Below, piece by piece: positions 8,858-20,224 of a DNA stretch of 20,377 nt; within the stretch, counting starts at the first letter, position 1, and every line of letters begins with the position of its first letter. The notes under the pieces were generated by a model. That model was not told where the DNA came from and did not search any database. It worked only from the letters and a program-made list of their open reading frames with translations. A program made the position numbers and the translations under genes. The DNA comes from Oppiella nova (Eukaryota > Arthropoda > Arachnida > Sarcoptiformes > Oppiidae): contig CAJPVJ010000795.1 in the NCBI GenBank assembly GCA_905397405.1, forward strand, positions 1 through 20,377, written 5' to 3'.

Positions 8858-10591
8858 CTTTGGGCCAATTCTTCAGTCGATTATATTTCCTGTCAATTAC
8901 CACAACAACTGGTTAGACATCAACACAATTACACAATTGGTGTGACAATTGATTTATGGGGTAAACCCATGACATTGAGTCCATATGTGAGTCAAATATG
9001 TCATGAGTTTGTCACTGAAATACATATAAAAGTGATTGAAATGTGAAATAATGATTGCATTGAACCACAAGTGTCTGAAAGCTATGAAAACGTGTTTCTC
9101 TGATATATGGAGACAACTAATGGTCGCCGATATCGCCTTCAATGGTCTCCTCATGGGTTTGGTATCAACACAAACACTGAAATCACATTTGTCTGGATGG
9201 GTGTCCACACAGACGACAATCGGTGTGTCAGTGGCTTACCATTGAAATGAGTGATCTGTGAGACATGTGACTCATATATATCCGCCGATATGTTGATTGT
9301 AGTGAACAAAGCGTACAAAAGTTGATTACAATTGCAATTAAAGTGCATTCAAATGATGATTCATTTCTCATACAAACCATTGTTTATAATGAGTGTAACG
9401 TTTGCGCACTCTTTCATGAACTATTGACACTGTATTTACGATTTGGAAATGAATGCACACATATGAGGGCCAACACACACATAGCGTTACATTGAGCCCC
9501 CCTTCGCACAAAGTTTGCAAAAATTGTAGTGATTGTCAGTTTTGATATTTTAGCATGTTATTGTCTACTCATGCGAATGCATCACTTGATCCCATATTTA
9601 TTGGATTGAAAAGTGAGATGAAAGTGAAGGACAATCGCTTGTCTGGGCTTAACATCTAACCAATACTTGTTGATTACAATCATAATATGTTTTGTTTTTC
9701 ACTCAATAGGACTTAAGCCAATTCCACTAATATGTCACTGTAAATAGATTTAGTATCAAAACAAAATTTCCGTCAACGTAAATACCCTGGTACTTTTTTC
9801 ACTGCCTTCCACCATAGAATTGATTCTGGTTGTCATTTACGAGAATAAATACCAGATTTAATTATCTTTAAATAATAGCTTATTTCTCGTAATATAGTGT
9901 TTATTCTCGTCACCAAAGTGGGGAAAATGAGGACAAAAATATAAATTTAAAAGTTCTTTATTTTCAACAAATATCATATCAATCGATGGTTTCATTAATA
10001 TATCACATAATATATAATATAATAACAAAATCGCTTAAATGCGAGACAAATATATGTACAATGAAATGAGTTAATATATATATTTGTAAAATGAAATTGA
10101 TTTATATAATGAATGGCATAACTGATGAGTTAATGGCAAACGAGTTGAGAAAAGGATTGGATTGGGATTTGACTGCAATCAGAAATATCATAAACTATCA
10201 TTTTATGAAATCATTTCTATCAAAATGTAATGAGAATTGTCTATAAAAATTTGTCAATTAATTTAATTATAGGCTTATATTAAATTTAAGTTAAATGTCA
10301 TGATTAGTAAACGTTTATATTTTTTCCTAAAATATTCAACTGATTCTCAAGTCTCTGTAAAAGTGATTCAATCATTAAAAGACCCATAAAATAGTAGTAA
10401 ATAATAAAAACAATTTCTTAAAACATTTTGAATGTAAAGTCAAAATAAGAGACGAAAATGCATTCCTTTCCCTAATAATCACAGATTGAAAGAAATAAAA
10501 ATACGTTTTATAGACTCAAGTAAACAGAAAACCATTGAAAAGCGAAGCAATTGTGAACACTTTTTACATATTTTAGGCACTGAATGGCCGC
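8858..10591. other. Non-coding region: DENND4 5' flank and Smurf 3' UTR
   Basis: No frame here looks like a protein. The part next to 8857 is the DENND4 leader and promoter; the context before its ATG is CCCAAAG. The part next to 10592 is the Smurf 3' UTR, AT-rich with several TA runs (for example 10071-10082). Small repeats of TTACGAGAATAA type lie at 9837-9910. I could not identify a promoter motif with confidence. Confidence 0.5.
9957..9962 (-). terminator. Candidate poly(A) signal (AATAAA) for Smurf
   Basis: On the - strand AATAAA lies about 630 bases past the Smurf stop codon. An ATTAAA on the - strand near 10262-10267 is an alternative. Motif and position are the only evidence. Confidence 0.3.
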
Positions 10592-13500
10592 TCATTCGAC
10601 AGCGAAACCACACGTCTCCTCAATCGCTTGCGTCAACTTCTCGTATAATTTCTCATACGATTCGTACGGAGGCATATCAATGCGGTTGAAGCACGTGTGA
10701 GCTTTCGGTAGGTTTACAGTATCCGTGTCTATCAAGTGTATCGTGAAATGTCGCGGTCCCGCAGCCCCTGTCGACCCCTGAAGAGCTTTGAACCCTATTG
10801 ACAATTACAACAATTAATGCAATTGTAATCAAAACACGCGATTCATGAACACAAACCTTGGAGAGGGACGCGAGAACTGCCGGTTACGAACTGTAGGAGT
10901 CGTGCCCTTCGCTCTTCGTTGTACTCCTCGACTGCTCTCCAAAACCACTTAACAATATTGGACTCTAAGTTGCAGTGTTTGAGTCGAGTGTTGGCCTTCC
11001 AGTCGTCGAGATCTATCTTTCCTAAACCTCCGATAACGAGCTGATGACGAATATAATGAGTTAATCTCTATCTTAAATTAAAATACATTTCCATTTACTT
11101 CGAGTTCTTTCTCATCGAATTGGTTGAGGAGGTGTTGGGGACAGAGTTCACAGAAGCCTTTATGCAACGCTTGGAACTGCTGTTCAATTCCATTAGTGAA
11201 CCTAAAGTTAACGTAAAGTCTAACGTATTCTTTCTTATTCTCTTCGGTCACCATAATATCCCTTCCGTTTGGCTTCAGTTCGTGGACCTGAAGCTGACCG
11301 AAGGAGTCGTGGTTTACGGCGAATGTCATGTCAAACACATTCGTTATGTCGTTATCTCTGTAATCAAAATCAATTTGTAAGACAAAATCAAGTCAAAAAA
11401 TGAGTTTAATATCACTCACAACATCCAACACAGACTTCTATGCAATTCCGGATCAACTGATTCGATGTCATCCAAAGTAATTGATTTGTTTAAAAGCATT
11501 TTATAGAAGGGAAGAGTGAAACCTCCGTCAATGTAATGGCCGTGAAATACGGCTAAACCGATGACTCGGCCGACAAAATGGAAATAAGACAAGTGTTCCT
11601 AAAATCATAAGAAATAATTATTGGAAATACTTTCGCATAAAATTAAAGCCAAAACTGACCGGATTTATGGCAGAATCTGGATTAATCTGAAGCGTATAAA
11701 TATCATCTCTCGTGTACTGAAAGAGTCCGTAATATGGATTAAGCATTTCGTGTGACAATAAGTAAAGCCATTCGCGAGCAATGCCTCCGTAGTCAAGACC
11801 TTCCTCTCCTCTAAACTTAATCATCAGTCGTTTTCGCAGATCTTTTGGTCTCATTTTGAGTATAGCTCTGTACGACTCCTCGAAGATGTCTTGTCGGGAG
11901 ACCTCCAGACGGCAGTGACCCGATTGGGGCTGAAATGTCTGCAACTCCTGTCTTAAGGCACTCATCTTCTGAACAAGATTTCGTCGTTGTATTTGAGAAC
12001 TACTCAAGAATTCGTTGATATTATTATTGCTTAAACTTTGACTAATTTTCTTGTTCTCATCGTTTACTCCATTATTACGATTCGAGCGAATACTGGAAGT
12101 TATGGTTAAGACAATAGATGGTTAAGACAAGCAAAATATAGTCCAATCAAATATAACTCACTTAAGAAGGTTCTGAAGCATCAAAGAGTTGGCCACAAGT
12201 CTGGGATCAGTGAATTGAGTCGTCCTATTGTTGTGGTCGACGTAATATTGGCGGCCGGACTGGGTTTGTCTCACTTCCCAGCCATTAAGCAGAGGCCCAA
12301 TGAGTTCATCTAAATTGATACCCTGTTGTATGAGTTCTCGAGGCACTCGAGGGTCGTGCCAAGTGGACACTCCAGTCTCCACGTGATAGAAGTAGACCTG
12401 TCCCTGAAGTATGAATACAATTGTATTAAATCGATGAAAACTACATATCATTGAAATGATGTCATACTTGAGAGGTTTGTCGCATTTCGTATCCTTCGGG
12501 CAAATCATTGACATTAGAGTTAGAGTTAGTGTTAGTATTATTTGTACGCAATTCCGGTTGAGTTGTGCTTTGAGTTTGTGATCGGTTTTGATGAGAGTTT
12601 GTGGAGTTTGTGGCACTCAATACGGCTTCGTGTAAGTGATTGCGCGCCAAATAATTTCGGTGTCGAGTGGATCGGCGCTGATATGGTCTCACAACCGGTG
12701 TTTCACTAGTGCTCTGAGCGCCAGAAGCACCGTTTGAACTGTTATTCCCGTTATTGTGTTCAGTGTTGTTATGATTATTGCGACGAGAGTTCACTAACGT
12801 GGAGGTCGTGGGTCTATCCCACTGCGTAGCCCTGGCCTCGTGGTTCACGTAATACACTCGGCCTGAAGAGGTGCGACACTCAGTCCACCCCTCCGGCAGG
12901 TCTTCGTTATTGAGGATACAGTTCTGAGAATTAGAGCCCGAATTGGAGTCAGATATGACCACATTCTGCAGACGCCCGCCCTTCAAAAAAATAGGCTTTT
13001 TATTAGTATAATAGCCTTCCCATTCCCGACCCACCCCCGAAACCTGATAAATGATCTTTTATTTACCTGTAATCGGCTCCCATCCCTCGATAGCAGACTG
13101 ATAACCAACTGTCCCCTCACTATGTCCGGGTCTTCTTCGCGAAATTTGTGTAAATCTAGTCTTTGATCTGTTCGTCAAAATGACAATGTTTTACATATAG
13201 GGCTATATTTATCATATGTTTAATATGAATTGTTTGTGTAAATCATGAAACATCTGTACAAAGGTGTGTCTAATACGGGGAATCAAATATTAGCAAAAAT
13301 TTCCTCAAAACTATTTTCACATTTCGTGAATATATACGGAAATGATTGGTACAGATATATTAATTGCAAATATTGCTCATTAGTCGGCAAAAAATAAAAG
13401 CAATGAATAAATGAAAAATATTTGCTATAAATAAACAAAAATATAAGATATTCAGCAAACAATAGAGTAATCATTATATGAAAAGTGGAGACAAAAACGG

Positions 13501-14239
13501 AAAGTAATGTTTCATGTCTTACATCCGGTATCCTTAAGGCTTTGTATAGCGTTTGGCATAATCTTAACGCAGCCCAAGAAGCCGGCGCCGGCCTTCTTAT
13601 GGACCTTCTTCTGGTTCCAGATGCTAATCGTCACCGAATCTGATTTGCCAACATATCTGACAACACAATGGTCTCAGCATTAGTTATCACCACAAATGAG
13701 ACAATAGTCAACAGTCTTACAGATCGTAGTGTTTGTTCCACTTTGGACTCAGTGTGTCCTTCGAGGCATCGGTTGAGTGGCACTGACCCGAGCCGTCCAC
13801 ACAGATCTTGCAGAAGGGGTCCGGAAGACCTGTGAGACACAATCACATCATTACGTACACCATTAACCACTACTTCATCTCATTATCCATCATCTAATCT
13901 ATCATTTCTATGCATTCACTTAATGTCTAATATATACTACAATTCATATCAATATTAATCATAACTATAATCATAAATAATTCAATCATTAAATGACAAG
14001 TGATTTGCAAATCAAATGAAAGCCAAAACTCACTGAAAAAGTCTCTTTTGACCAGATTTTTAGCGCACAATACTATTGGTTATGAAATATAATGCATTAA
14101 TAATACAATCAATCAATGGATCCGTGTCTTGAGCACGACATAAGCGGATCCATTGGGTGGTGATAATCAGTGACCACTTACTGGTGAGTCTTATTTTCAT
14201 GGATCCATTCCTGCGATTGGTTTGTGTTTGTGTTGCCAT
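10592..14239 (-). CDS. Smurf: Smurf-type HECT E3 ubiquitin ligase (C2-WW-WW-WW-HECT), complete
   Basis: Twelve exons: 14239-14182, 14072-14034, 13829-13721, 13656-13523, 13167-13067, 12980-12468, 12403-12162, 12092-11660, 11598-11420, 11357-11099, 11040-10857 and 10794-10592. Every splice phase agrees; the sum is 2,454 bases, 817 residues plus TGA. Smurf proteins bind membranes through C2 and use WW domains to bind PY motifs, ubiquitinating Smads, BMP/TGF-beta receptors and RhoA. The C2 domain (about 13-140) includes [20 protein letters not shown]1 (about 174-206) starts [15 protein letters not shown]2 (about 306-338) starts [12 protein letters not shown], and WW3 (about 355-387) contains [21 protein letters not shown] (about 460-817) has [14 protein letters not shown] and the catalytic Cys785 in [17 protein letters not shown], ending CGFAVE. 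Three WW domains make it SMURF2-like. An Asn/Ser-rich linker between WW1 and WW2 makes it longer than the 748-residue human protein. The ATG at 14239 is the first in frame and precedes [10 protein letters not shown], as in vertebrate Smurfs. Confidence 0.96.
13168..13522 (-). other. Smurf intron within the C2-coding region
   Basis: A 355-base AT-rich intron between donor GTAAGA (13522-13517) and acceptor ...ACGAACAG (ending 13168). It splits the tyrosine codon in KDTG-Y-QRLDL in phase 1. No other feature was seen in it. Confidence 0.85.
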
Positions 14240-16334
14240 TTGTGTGGACACAACGACAATCACCGCACAGATTCAGTGGCGATCACTATAGTGGTGGCAA
14301 ATGAGACAATCAGATCGTGTGAGACAATGACAACATGATGGTGATGGCAAATATGAGCTGGATCAGTATGAAAATAGTCAACACACAGGGTATAGTGCTA
14401 TTCACTGGCATTCACAGCAATTATAGGTGTTTTGTGTTCAGTGCATAACTCCACGCAAATTGCTGTGGAACTCAATGCCTGTGTTGGCAATGCATGGGCG
14501 CAACAACTGCTACAATGAGACTGGACTCAGACATACCTTTTCCGACTCAACATATTATTATTTTTTATGAATAAATTACTGTTTGTCTGACAAAACAATC
14601 TCATAATACAGTCAACACATACAATAGGCACCGATAGTTGCAATGCATATGATGTCCAACGAGTGTTTCTACCACTTTATGGCAACTATTGGCGTACAAA
14701 TGAGATTAAAAGAGGTTTAACCACCAAATCATACTATACTTCAGCCATATTTCCATGAATACATTGAAAACAAAACTTTTTTTTTCTATACAAGTATTGC
14801 CCCAAAGGCTGATCACAAGTGATGTCTAGTCGCGAGTGTTAGTGCACTGTCTGTCAGATGCCTGTCCTCTCTCCCTATCCCTATCCCCAGACAACACGAT
14901 TGCACTGACTTTGTCTGACAGTCCATCACCACAATTGAATCAAACAATTCATATGAAGTCTTATTTGTCATAATTTGTCTCAACTTTTTGATTAACTAAT
15001 TTACACATAGCTTATGAAAAGCAAACACTTTCTTATGACTTACTTTTGAAAAGCAAAACTAGTTTTTCGTTTTATTAGCACTTCAATGCATTTTATGTTA
15101 ATATAAGTTCATTAAATATATAATACTTACGGATAATGAATGCTTTTATTTTCCAGTAATTCAGTACTGATTTAATAGCAAATTAAAAGTAATAATCACT
15201 TGAACTCTCACTTATTGAGCCCTTAAGTGATTTCAATAGCTTTTGGCAAAGTTTTCAGTAATCATTGGAAAGTGAACTTTGGGAAAAAGTTTTTCAATTT
15301 ATTTTCATTTAAAGTTTATTCTTATTTTTGATACAATGATTGATCACAAAATTAATTAATTTTAATTACAATGAACTTCACTTCAGAGAAAGGATTTTCA
15401 ATAATTCTGTGTTCACTACGAATCCAAATGTGAAGACTTATACACTTTACACACCATATAAATGGTGTAATCAATAAATTAGAAGTTATTAAAGATTATA
15501 GGAGTATTTAACAATAGAGATAATTTGGTTCATAGAAATTACACTATTCATTGCATACACACTATACAATGCATAAGATTAACATTACTTTCGTTAAACT
15601 TTTGGATAACATTAAGTCCTGTATAGGAATAATGTTATTTTACAAGTTCTCTACAGAATCATACATTACAAGCATATAGACATACATGAAAATACAGTAT
15701 TTAATTCTAGCAAAATTATATGCCATTCATGTCACTGTCTGTTATTATAATTCATAAATTTCTAATCAATTCAGTCGAAATGAATCGACATATTATTTAA
15801 ATAAATAAATCGTTTATATTCATGTTTTAAATTAGATTTTAATAATAAGATAATAACTCATCAGGAATAATAATGAAAATTAGATTTTAAAATGAAATCA
15901 CACTATTTTATATAGTTTTTAATGATACAGAATATCAAATTAAAGTAAAGTTACCAATGGCCAACTTTTAAAAAAGTATGTAGCTCTTATATCTATACAA
16001 TCTAATGCTATGCCTAATATCATATATTAATTAACATCACTATCATGATTATTAAATGAAAATAAATACTACTAACCATAATGATTTATTAGTAATTTTT
16101 AAAAAATTACCAACATTAAATTTGGTATACTGTAATGCTAAATCCTTAATACTGTATTAACTAAAATAAAAGTAATGCAAAAAATTTTATACTTAAATTT
16201 AACAGTAATTAAAATTGTATGAAACTGGATTTGAAATTTAAATTCACTTAGAATAACATGACATGAATTAGCATTAAATATTAAATGTTGTGCCCATTGA
16301 AAAAAGTTGCAAGGTGAAACTGTGACCCACTCCC

Positions 16335-16660
16335 GTAAACCGTAACAGTGTTTGTGGTTTGGTTTGCATTGAATGAAAACACGTTTTTGCAAATCATTTC
16401 AATTTGCGACACATTTTCAAAACATTTAAACTTTCAATTCAATGATTAAGACGTGATTAAACCCTTGACATCCACCTAATGGTCACCGCATTTGTGTCCA
16501 TCATATCATTCATTTGAAAGACATTTCTTATTCAATAAAACAATTTATTTGTGAAAAAGTTTTGCAAACATTTTAGTGATAATTATCTGAAAGAATGGCA
16601 GAATTCCCACAATTAGGCCAACAGTGCTCTCAATGCAAGACATTAGGTATTGAAACCATC
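16335..16660 (+). repeat. Extra 326-bp unit: 5' flank of Nop10 fused to its 3' flank and AN1 exon 1
   Basis: The unit is a 126-base block (16335-16460, equal to 16661-16786) joined directly to a 199-base block (16462-16660, equal to 17069-17267). The 282 bases that lie between these blocks at 16787-17068, holding nearly all of Nop10, are missing. The unit is absent from the copy after 17542. Confidence 0.93.
16595..16646 (+). pseudogene. Orphan copy of AN1 zinc-finger gene exon 1
   Basis: Identical to the first exon of the AN1 gene at 17202-17253 (MAEFPQLGQQCSQCKTL, 17 codons plus one base, then GTATTG). Here the exon is followed by a repeat of the Nop10 upstream block instead of exon 2, so it is a fragment within the extra repeat unit. 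If transcribed, its donor could in principle splice to the next acceptor near 17309. Confidence 0.8.
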
Positions 16661-16803
16661 GTAAACCGTAACAGTGTTTGTGGTTTGGTTTGCATTGAAT
16701 GAAAACACGTTTTTGCAAATCATTTCAATTTGCGACACATTTTCAAAACATTTAAACTTTCAATTCAATGATTAAGACGTGATTAAGACATCCATCAGAA
16801 GAC

Positions 16804-17086
16804 ATGTATTTAATGTATTACTTGTCACCAGAAGGCAAACGTGTGTACACCATGTCTAAAGTGGATCCCATAGGAAGTCCTACCTTTTCGGCTCATCCAG
16901 GTTTGTGACCTCCTCTGCCATTCACTCATTCTTTGATTATCTGCTAATGAAAACCAATTGATGTGATGTCTAATTGTCTGAATGATAGCTCGTTTCTCAC
17001 CCGAAGACAAGTACTCGAGAGAAAGGATTACAATTAAGAGAAGATTTGGTTTACTTCCGACACAACAGCCCTTGACATCCACCTAA
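16804..17086 (+). CDS. Nop10: Nop10, H/ACA ribonucleoprotein subunit (copy 1)
   Basis: Two exons, 16804-16900 and 16989-17086 (TAA), joined in phase 1 (donor GTTTGT, acceptor GAATGATAG), give 64 residues, the same length as human NOP10. The start [17 protein letters not shown], then [12 protein letters not shown], and [20 protein letters not shown] after the junction follow the family closely ([41 protein letters not shown]). Nop10 is the small core protein that, with dyskerin, Nhp2 and Gar1, forms H/ACA snoRNPs for rRNA/snRNA pseudouridylation. Arthropod and vertebrate forms lack the archaeal zinc-binding cysteines, and so does this one. The AN1 gene starts 115 bases downstream on the same strand. 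Confidence 0.95.
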
Positions 17087-17140
17087 TGGTCACCGCATTT
17101 GTGTCCATCATATCATTCATTTGAAAGACATTTCTTATTC

Positions 17141-17146
17141 AATAAA
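17141..17146 (+). terminator. Poly(A) signal AATAAA for Nop10 (copy 1)
   Basis: AATAAA lies 54 bases after the Nop10 stop and 55 bases before the AN1 gene ATG. The same motif is at 19824-19829 in the second copy and at 16534-16539 in the extra unit. Its position fits a Nop10 transcript end in a very tight gap between genes. Confidence 0.55.
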
Positions 17147-17201
17147 ACAATTTATTTGTGAAAAAGTTTTGCAAACATTTTAGTGATAATTATCTGAAAG
17201 A

Positions 17202-17541
17202 ATGGCAGAATTCCCACAATTAGGCCAACAGTGCTCTCAATGCAAGACATTAGGTATTGAAACCATCGGTGGTATTGTTGACAATAATTTTGAGTTTAAT
17301 TTAATTTAGATTTTCTGCCATTGATTTGTGATAAGTGTAAACAAGTCTATTGGTATGTCTTGAGATGTCTTCGTATAAGACAATGATTGTTGTATTAAAA
17401 TATGTATTGTTTTATATGAAGCAAAGAACACCATTCCTTCGTTGCCCACAATTGTCCCGAAAGTGACAAACAGTGGACACCAACGCCGGTCAGCCGTCCG
17501 TCGGAGTCTATTTCAGGGAAGTGTTGTTTTTGTAATCAGTC
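17202..17541 (+). CDS. AN1-type zinc-finger protein, ZFAND1-like (copy 1, cut by the gap)
   Basis: Exons 17202-17253, 17310-17352 and 17422-17541 (running into the n). Phases 1 and 2 agree. It encodes MAEFPQLGQQCSQCKTL, then DFLPLICDKCKQVYC, then KEHHSFVAHNCPE and on to GKCCFCNQS. This is the same as the longer copy at 19885 and stops only because the contig stops, so it should not be counted as a separate gene without proof. Confidence 0.85.
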
Positions 17542-17542
17542 N
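17542..17542. other. Single ambiguous base n marking a join
   Basis: A lone n follows ...TTTTGTAATCAGTC, and the sequence then restarts at gacatacc, a point 3 kb back. Both sides overlap over 2.7 kb, as at 5245. Confidence 0.85.
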
Positions 17543-20224
17543 GACATACCTTTTCCGACTCAACATATTATTATTTTTTATGAATAAATTACTGTTTGTC
17601 TGACAAAACAATCTCATAATACAGTCAACACATACAATAGGCACCGATAGTTGCAATGCATATGATGTCCAACGAGTGTTTCTACCACTTTATGGCAACT
17701 ATTGGCGTACAAATGAGATTAAAAGAGGTTTAACCACCAAATCATACTATACTTCAGCCATATTTCCATGAATACATTGAAAACAAAACTTTTTTCTATA
17801 CAAGTATTGCCCCAAAGGCTGATCACAAGTGATGTCTAGTCGCGAGTGTTAGTGCACTGTCTGTCAGATGCCTGTCCTCTCTCCCTATCCCTATCCCCAG
17901 ACAACACGATTGCACTGACTTTGTCTGATAGTCCATCACCACAATTGAATCAAACAATTCATATGAAGTCTTATTTGTCATCATTTGTCTCAACTTTTTG
18001 ATTAACTAATTTACACATAGCTTATGAAAAGCAAACACTTTCTTATGACTTACTTTTGAAAAGCAAAACTAGTTTTTCGTTTTATTAGCACTTCAATGCA
18101 TTTTATGTTAATATAAGTTCATTAAATATATAATACTTACGGATAATGAATGCTTTTATTTTCCAGTAATTCAGTACTGATTTAATAGCAAATTAAAAGT
18201 AATAATCACTTGAACTCTCACTTATTGAGCCCTTAAGTGATTTCAATAGCTTTTGGCAAAGTTTTCAGTAATCATTGGAAAGTGAACTTTGGGAAAAAGT
18301 TTTTCAATTTATTTTCATTTAAAGTTTATTCTTATTTTTGATACAATGATTGATCACAAAATTAATTAATTTTAATTACAATGAACTTCACTTCAGAGAA
18401 AGGATTTCAATAATTCTGTGTTCACTACGAATCCAAATGTGAAGACTTATACACTTTACACACCATATAAATGGTGTAATCAATAAATTAGAAGTTATTA
18501 AAGATTATAGGAGTATTTAACAATAGAGATAATTTGGTTCATAGAAATTACACTATTCATTGCATACACACTATACAATGCATAAGATTAACATTACTTT
18601 GGTTAAACTTTTGGATAACATTAAGTCCTGTATAGGAATAATGTTATTTTACAAGTTCTCTACAGAATCATACATTACAAGCATATAGACATACATGAAA
18701 GTACAGTATTTAATTCTAGCAAAATTATATGCCATTCATGTCACTGTCTGTTATTATAATTCATAAATTTCTAATCAATTCAGTCGAAATGAATCGACAT
18801 ATTATTTAAATAAATAAATCGTTTATATTCATGTTTTAAATTAGATTTTAATAATAAGATAATAACTCATCAGGAATAATAATGAAAATTAGATTTTAAA
18901 ATGAAATCACACTATTTTATATAGTTTTTAATGATACAGAATATCAAATTAAAGTAAAGTTACCAATGGCCAACTTTTAAAAAAGTATGTAGCTCTTATA
19001 TCTATACAATCTAATGCTATGCCTAATATCATATATTAATTAACATCACTATCATGATTATTAAATGAAAATAAATACTACTAACCATAATGATTTATTA
19101 GTAATTTTTAAAAAATTACCAACATTAAATTTGGTATACTGTAATGCTAAATCCTTAATACTGTATTAACTAAAATAAAAGTAATGCAAAAAATTTTATA
19201 CTTAAATTTAACAGTAATTAAAATTGTATGAAACTGGATTTGAAATTTAAATTCACTTAGAATAACATGACATGAATTAGCATTAAATATTAAATGTTGT
19301 GCCCATTGAAAAAAGTTGCAAGGTGAAACTGTGACCCACTCCCGTAAACCGTAACAGTGTTTGTGGTTTGGTTTGCATTGAATGAAAACACGTTTTTGCA
19401 AATCATTTCAATTTGCGACACATTTTCAAAACATTTAAACTTTCAATTCAATGATTAAGACGTGATTAAGACATCCATCAGAAGACATGTATTTAATGTA
19501 TTACTTGTCACCAGAAGGCAAACGTGTGTACACCATGTCTAAAGTGGATCCCATAGGAAGTCCTACCTTTTCGGCTCATCCAGGTTTGTGACCTCCTCTG
19601 CCATTCACTCATTCTTTGATTATCTGCTAATGAAAACCAATTGATGTGATGTCTAATTGTCTGAATGATAGCTCGTTTCTCACCCGAAGACAAGTACTCG
19701 AGAGAAAGGATTACAATTAAGAGAAGATTTGGTTTACTTCCGACACAACAGCCCTTGACATCCACCTAATGGTCACCGCATTTGTGTCCATCATATCATT
19801 CATTTGAAAGACATTTCTTATTCAATAAAACAATTTATTTGTGAAAAAGTTTTGCAAACATTTTAGTGATAATTATCTGAAAGAATGGCAGAATTCCCAC
19901 AATTAGGCCAACAGTGCTCTCAATGCAAGACATTAGGTATTGAAACCATCGGTGGTATTGTTGACAATAATTTTGAGTTTAATTTAATTTAGATTTTCTG
20001 CCATTGATTTGTGATAAGTGTAAACAAGTCTATTGGTATGTCTTGAGATGTCTTCGTATAAGACAATGATTGTTGTATTAAAATATGTATTGTTTTATAT
20101 GAAGCAAAGAACACCATTCCTTCGTTGCCCACAATTGTCCCGAAAGTGACAAACAGTGGACACCAACGCCGGTCAGCCGTCCGTCGGAGTCTATTTCAGG
20201 GAAGTGTTGTTTTTGTAATCAGTC
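17543..20224. repeat. Second copy of the ~2.7 kb direct duplication
   Basis: Near-identical to 14532-17541. Differences I noticed include T-run length (about 14778 against 17791), gacag/gatag, cataattt/catcattt, tttcgtta/tttggtta, gaaaatac/gaaagtac and a T indel in ggattttcaat. These scattered changes look like allelic variation. This copy lacks the 326-base extra unit and runs on into unique sequence after 20224. Confidence 0.95.
19487..19769 (+). CDS. Nop10: Nop10, H/ACA ribonucleoprotein subunit (copy 2)
   Basis: Exons 19487-19583 and 19672-19769, offset by 2,683 bases from copy 1 and encoding the same 64-residue protein with the same intron and splice sites. I saw no difference in the coding part. 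It is either a second gene copy or, more likely, the other allele of the same gene. An AATAAA follows at 19824-19829. Confidence 0.92.

Larger units (their letters stand above)
14240..16803. other. AT-rich spacer between divergent Smurf and Nop10
   Basis: About 2.5 kb with no coding frame I believe. It must hold the Smurf promoter (left end, - strand) and the Nop10 promoter (right end, + strand). From 14532 onward it is present a second time at 17543-19486. It contains small palindromes, such as GTAATTTTTAAAAAATTAC near 16092-16110 and CACCATATAAATGGTG near 15453-15468, but nothing I can name as a regulatory site. Bases 16335-16660 are an extra repeat unit described separately. Confidence 0.5.
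14532..17541. repeat. First copy of a ~2.7-3.0 kb direct duplication
   Basis: This stretch, from gacataccttttccgactc to the base before the n at 17542, matches 17543-20224 almost base for base. It carries the spacer, Nop10 and the first three exons (third partial) of the AN1 gene. It is about 330 bases longer, mainly because it contains the extra unit at 16335-16660. Confidence 0.95.

Noticed and set aside
8954-9348. Short frames on both strands in the DENND4 5' flank
   Set aside because: They overlap each other, show no recognisable domain and have no consistent splice context; they look like chance frames.
10486-10689. + strand frame of 67 codons
   Set aside because: It overlaps the antisense of the Smurf last exon and resembles nothing.
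15453-15468. CArG-like palindrome CACCATATAAATGGTG as an SRF/MADS site
   Set aside because: The AT core is eight bases long where the consensus has six, and no target start site is near.
16138-16392. 84-codon - strand frame, repeated at 19147-19401
   Set aside because: It lies in AT-rich spacer. Its repetition only reflects the 2.7 kb duplication, and the composition is not protein-like.
16825-17082. 85-codon - strand frame over Nop10, repeated at 19508-19765
   Set aside because: It is the antisense of both Nop10 exons and the intron between them. The + strand gene is clearly the real one.
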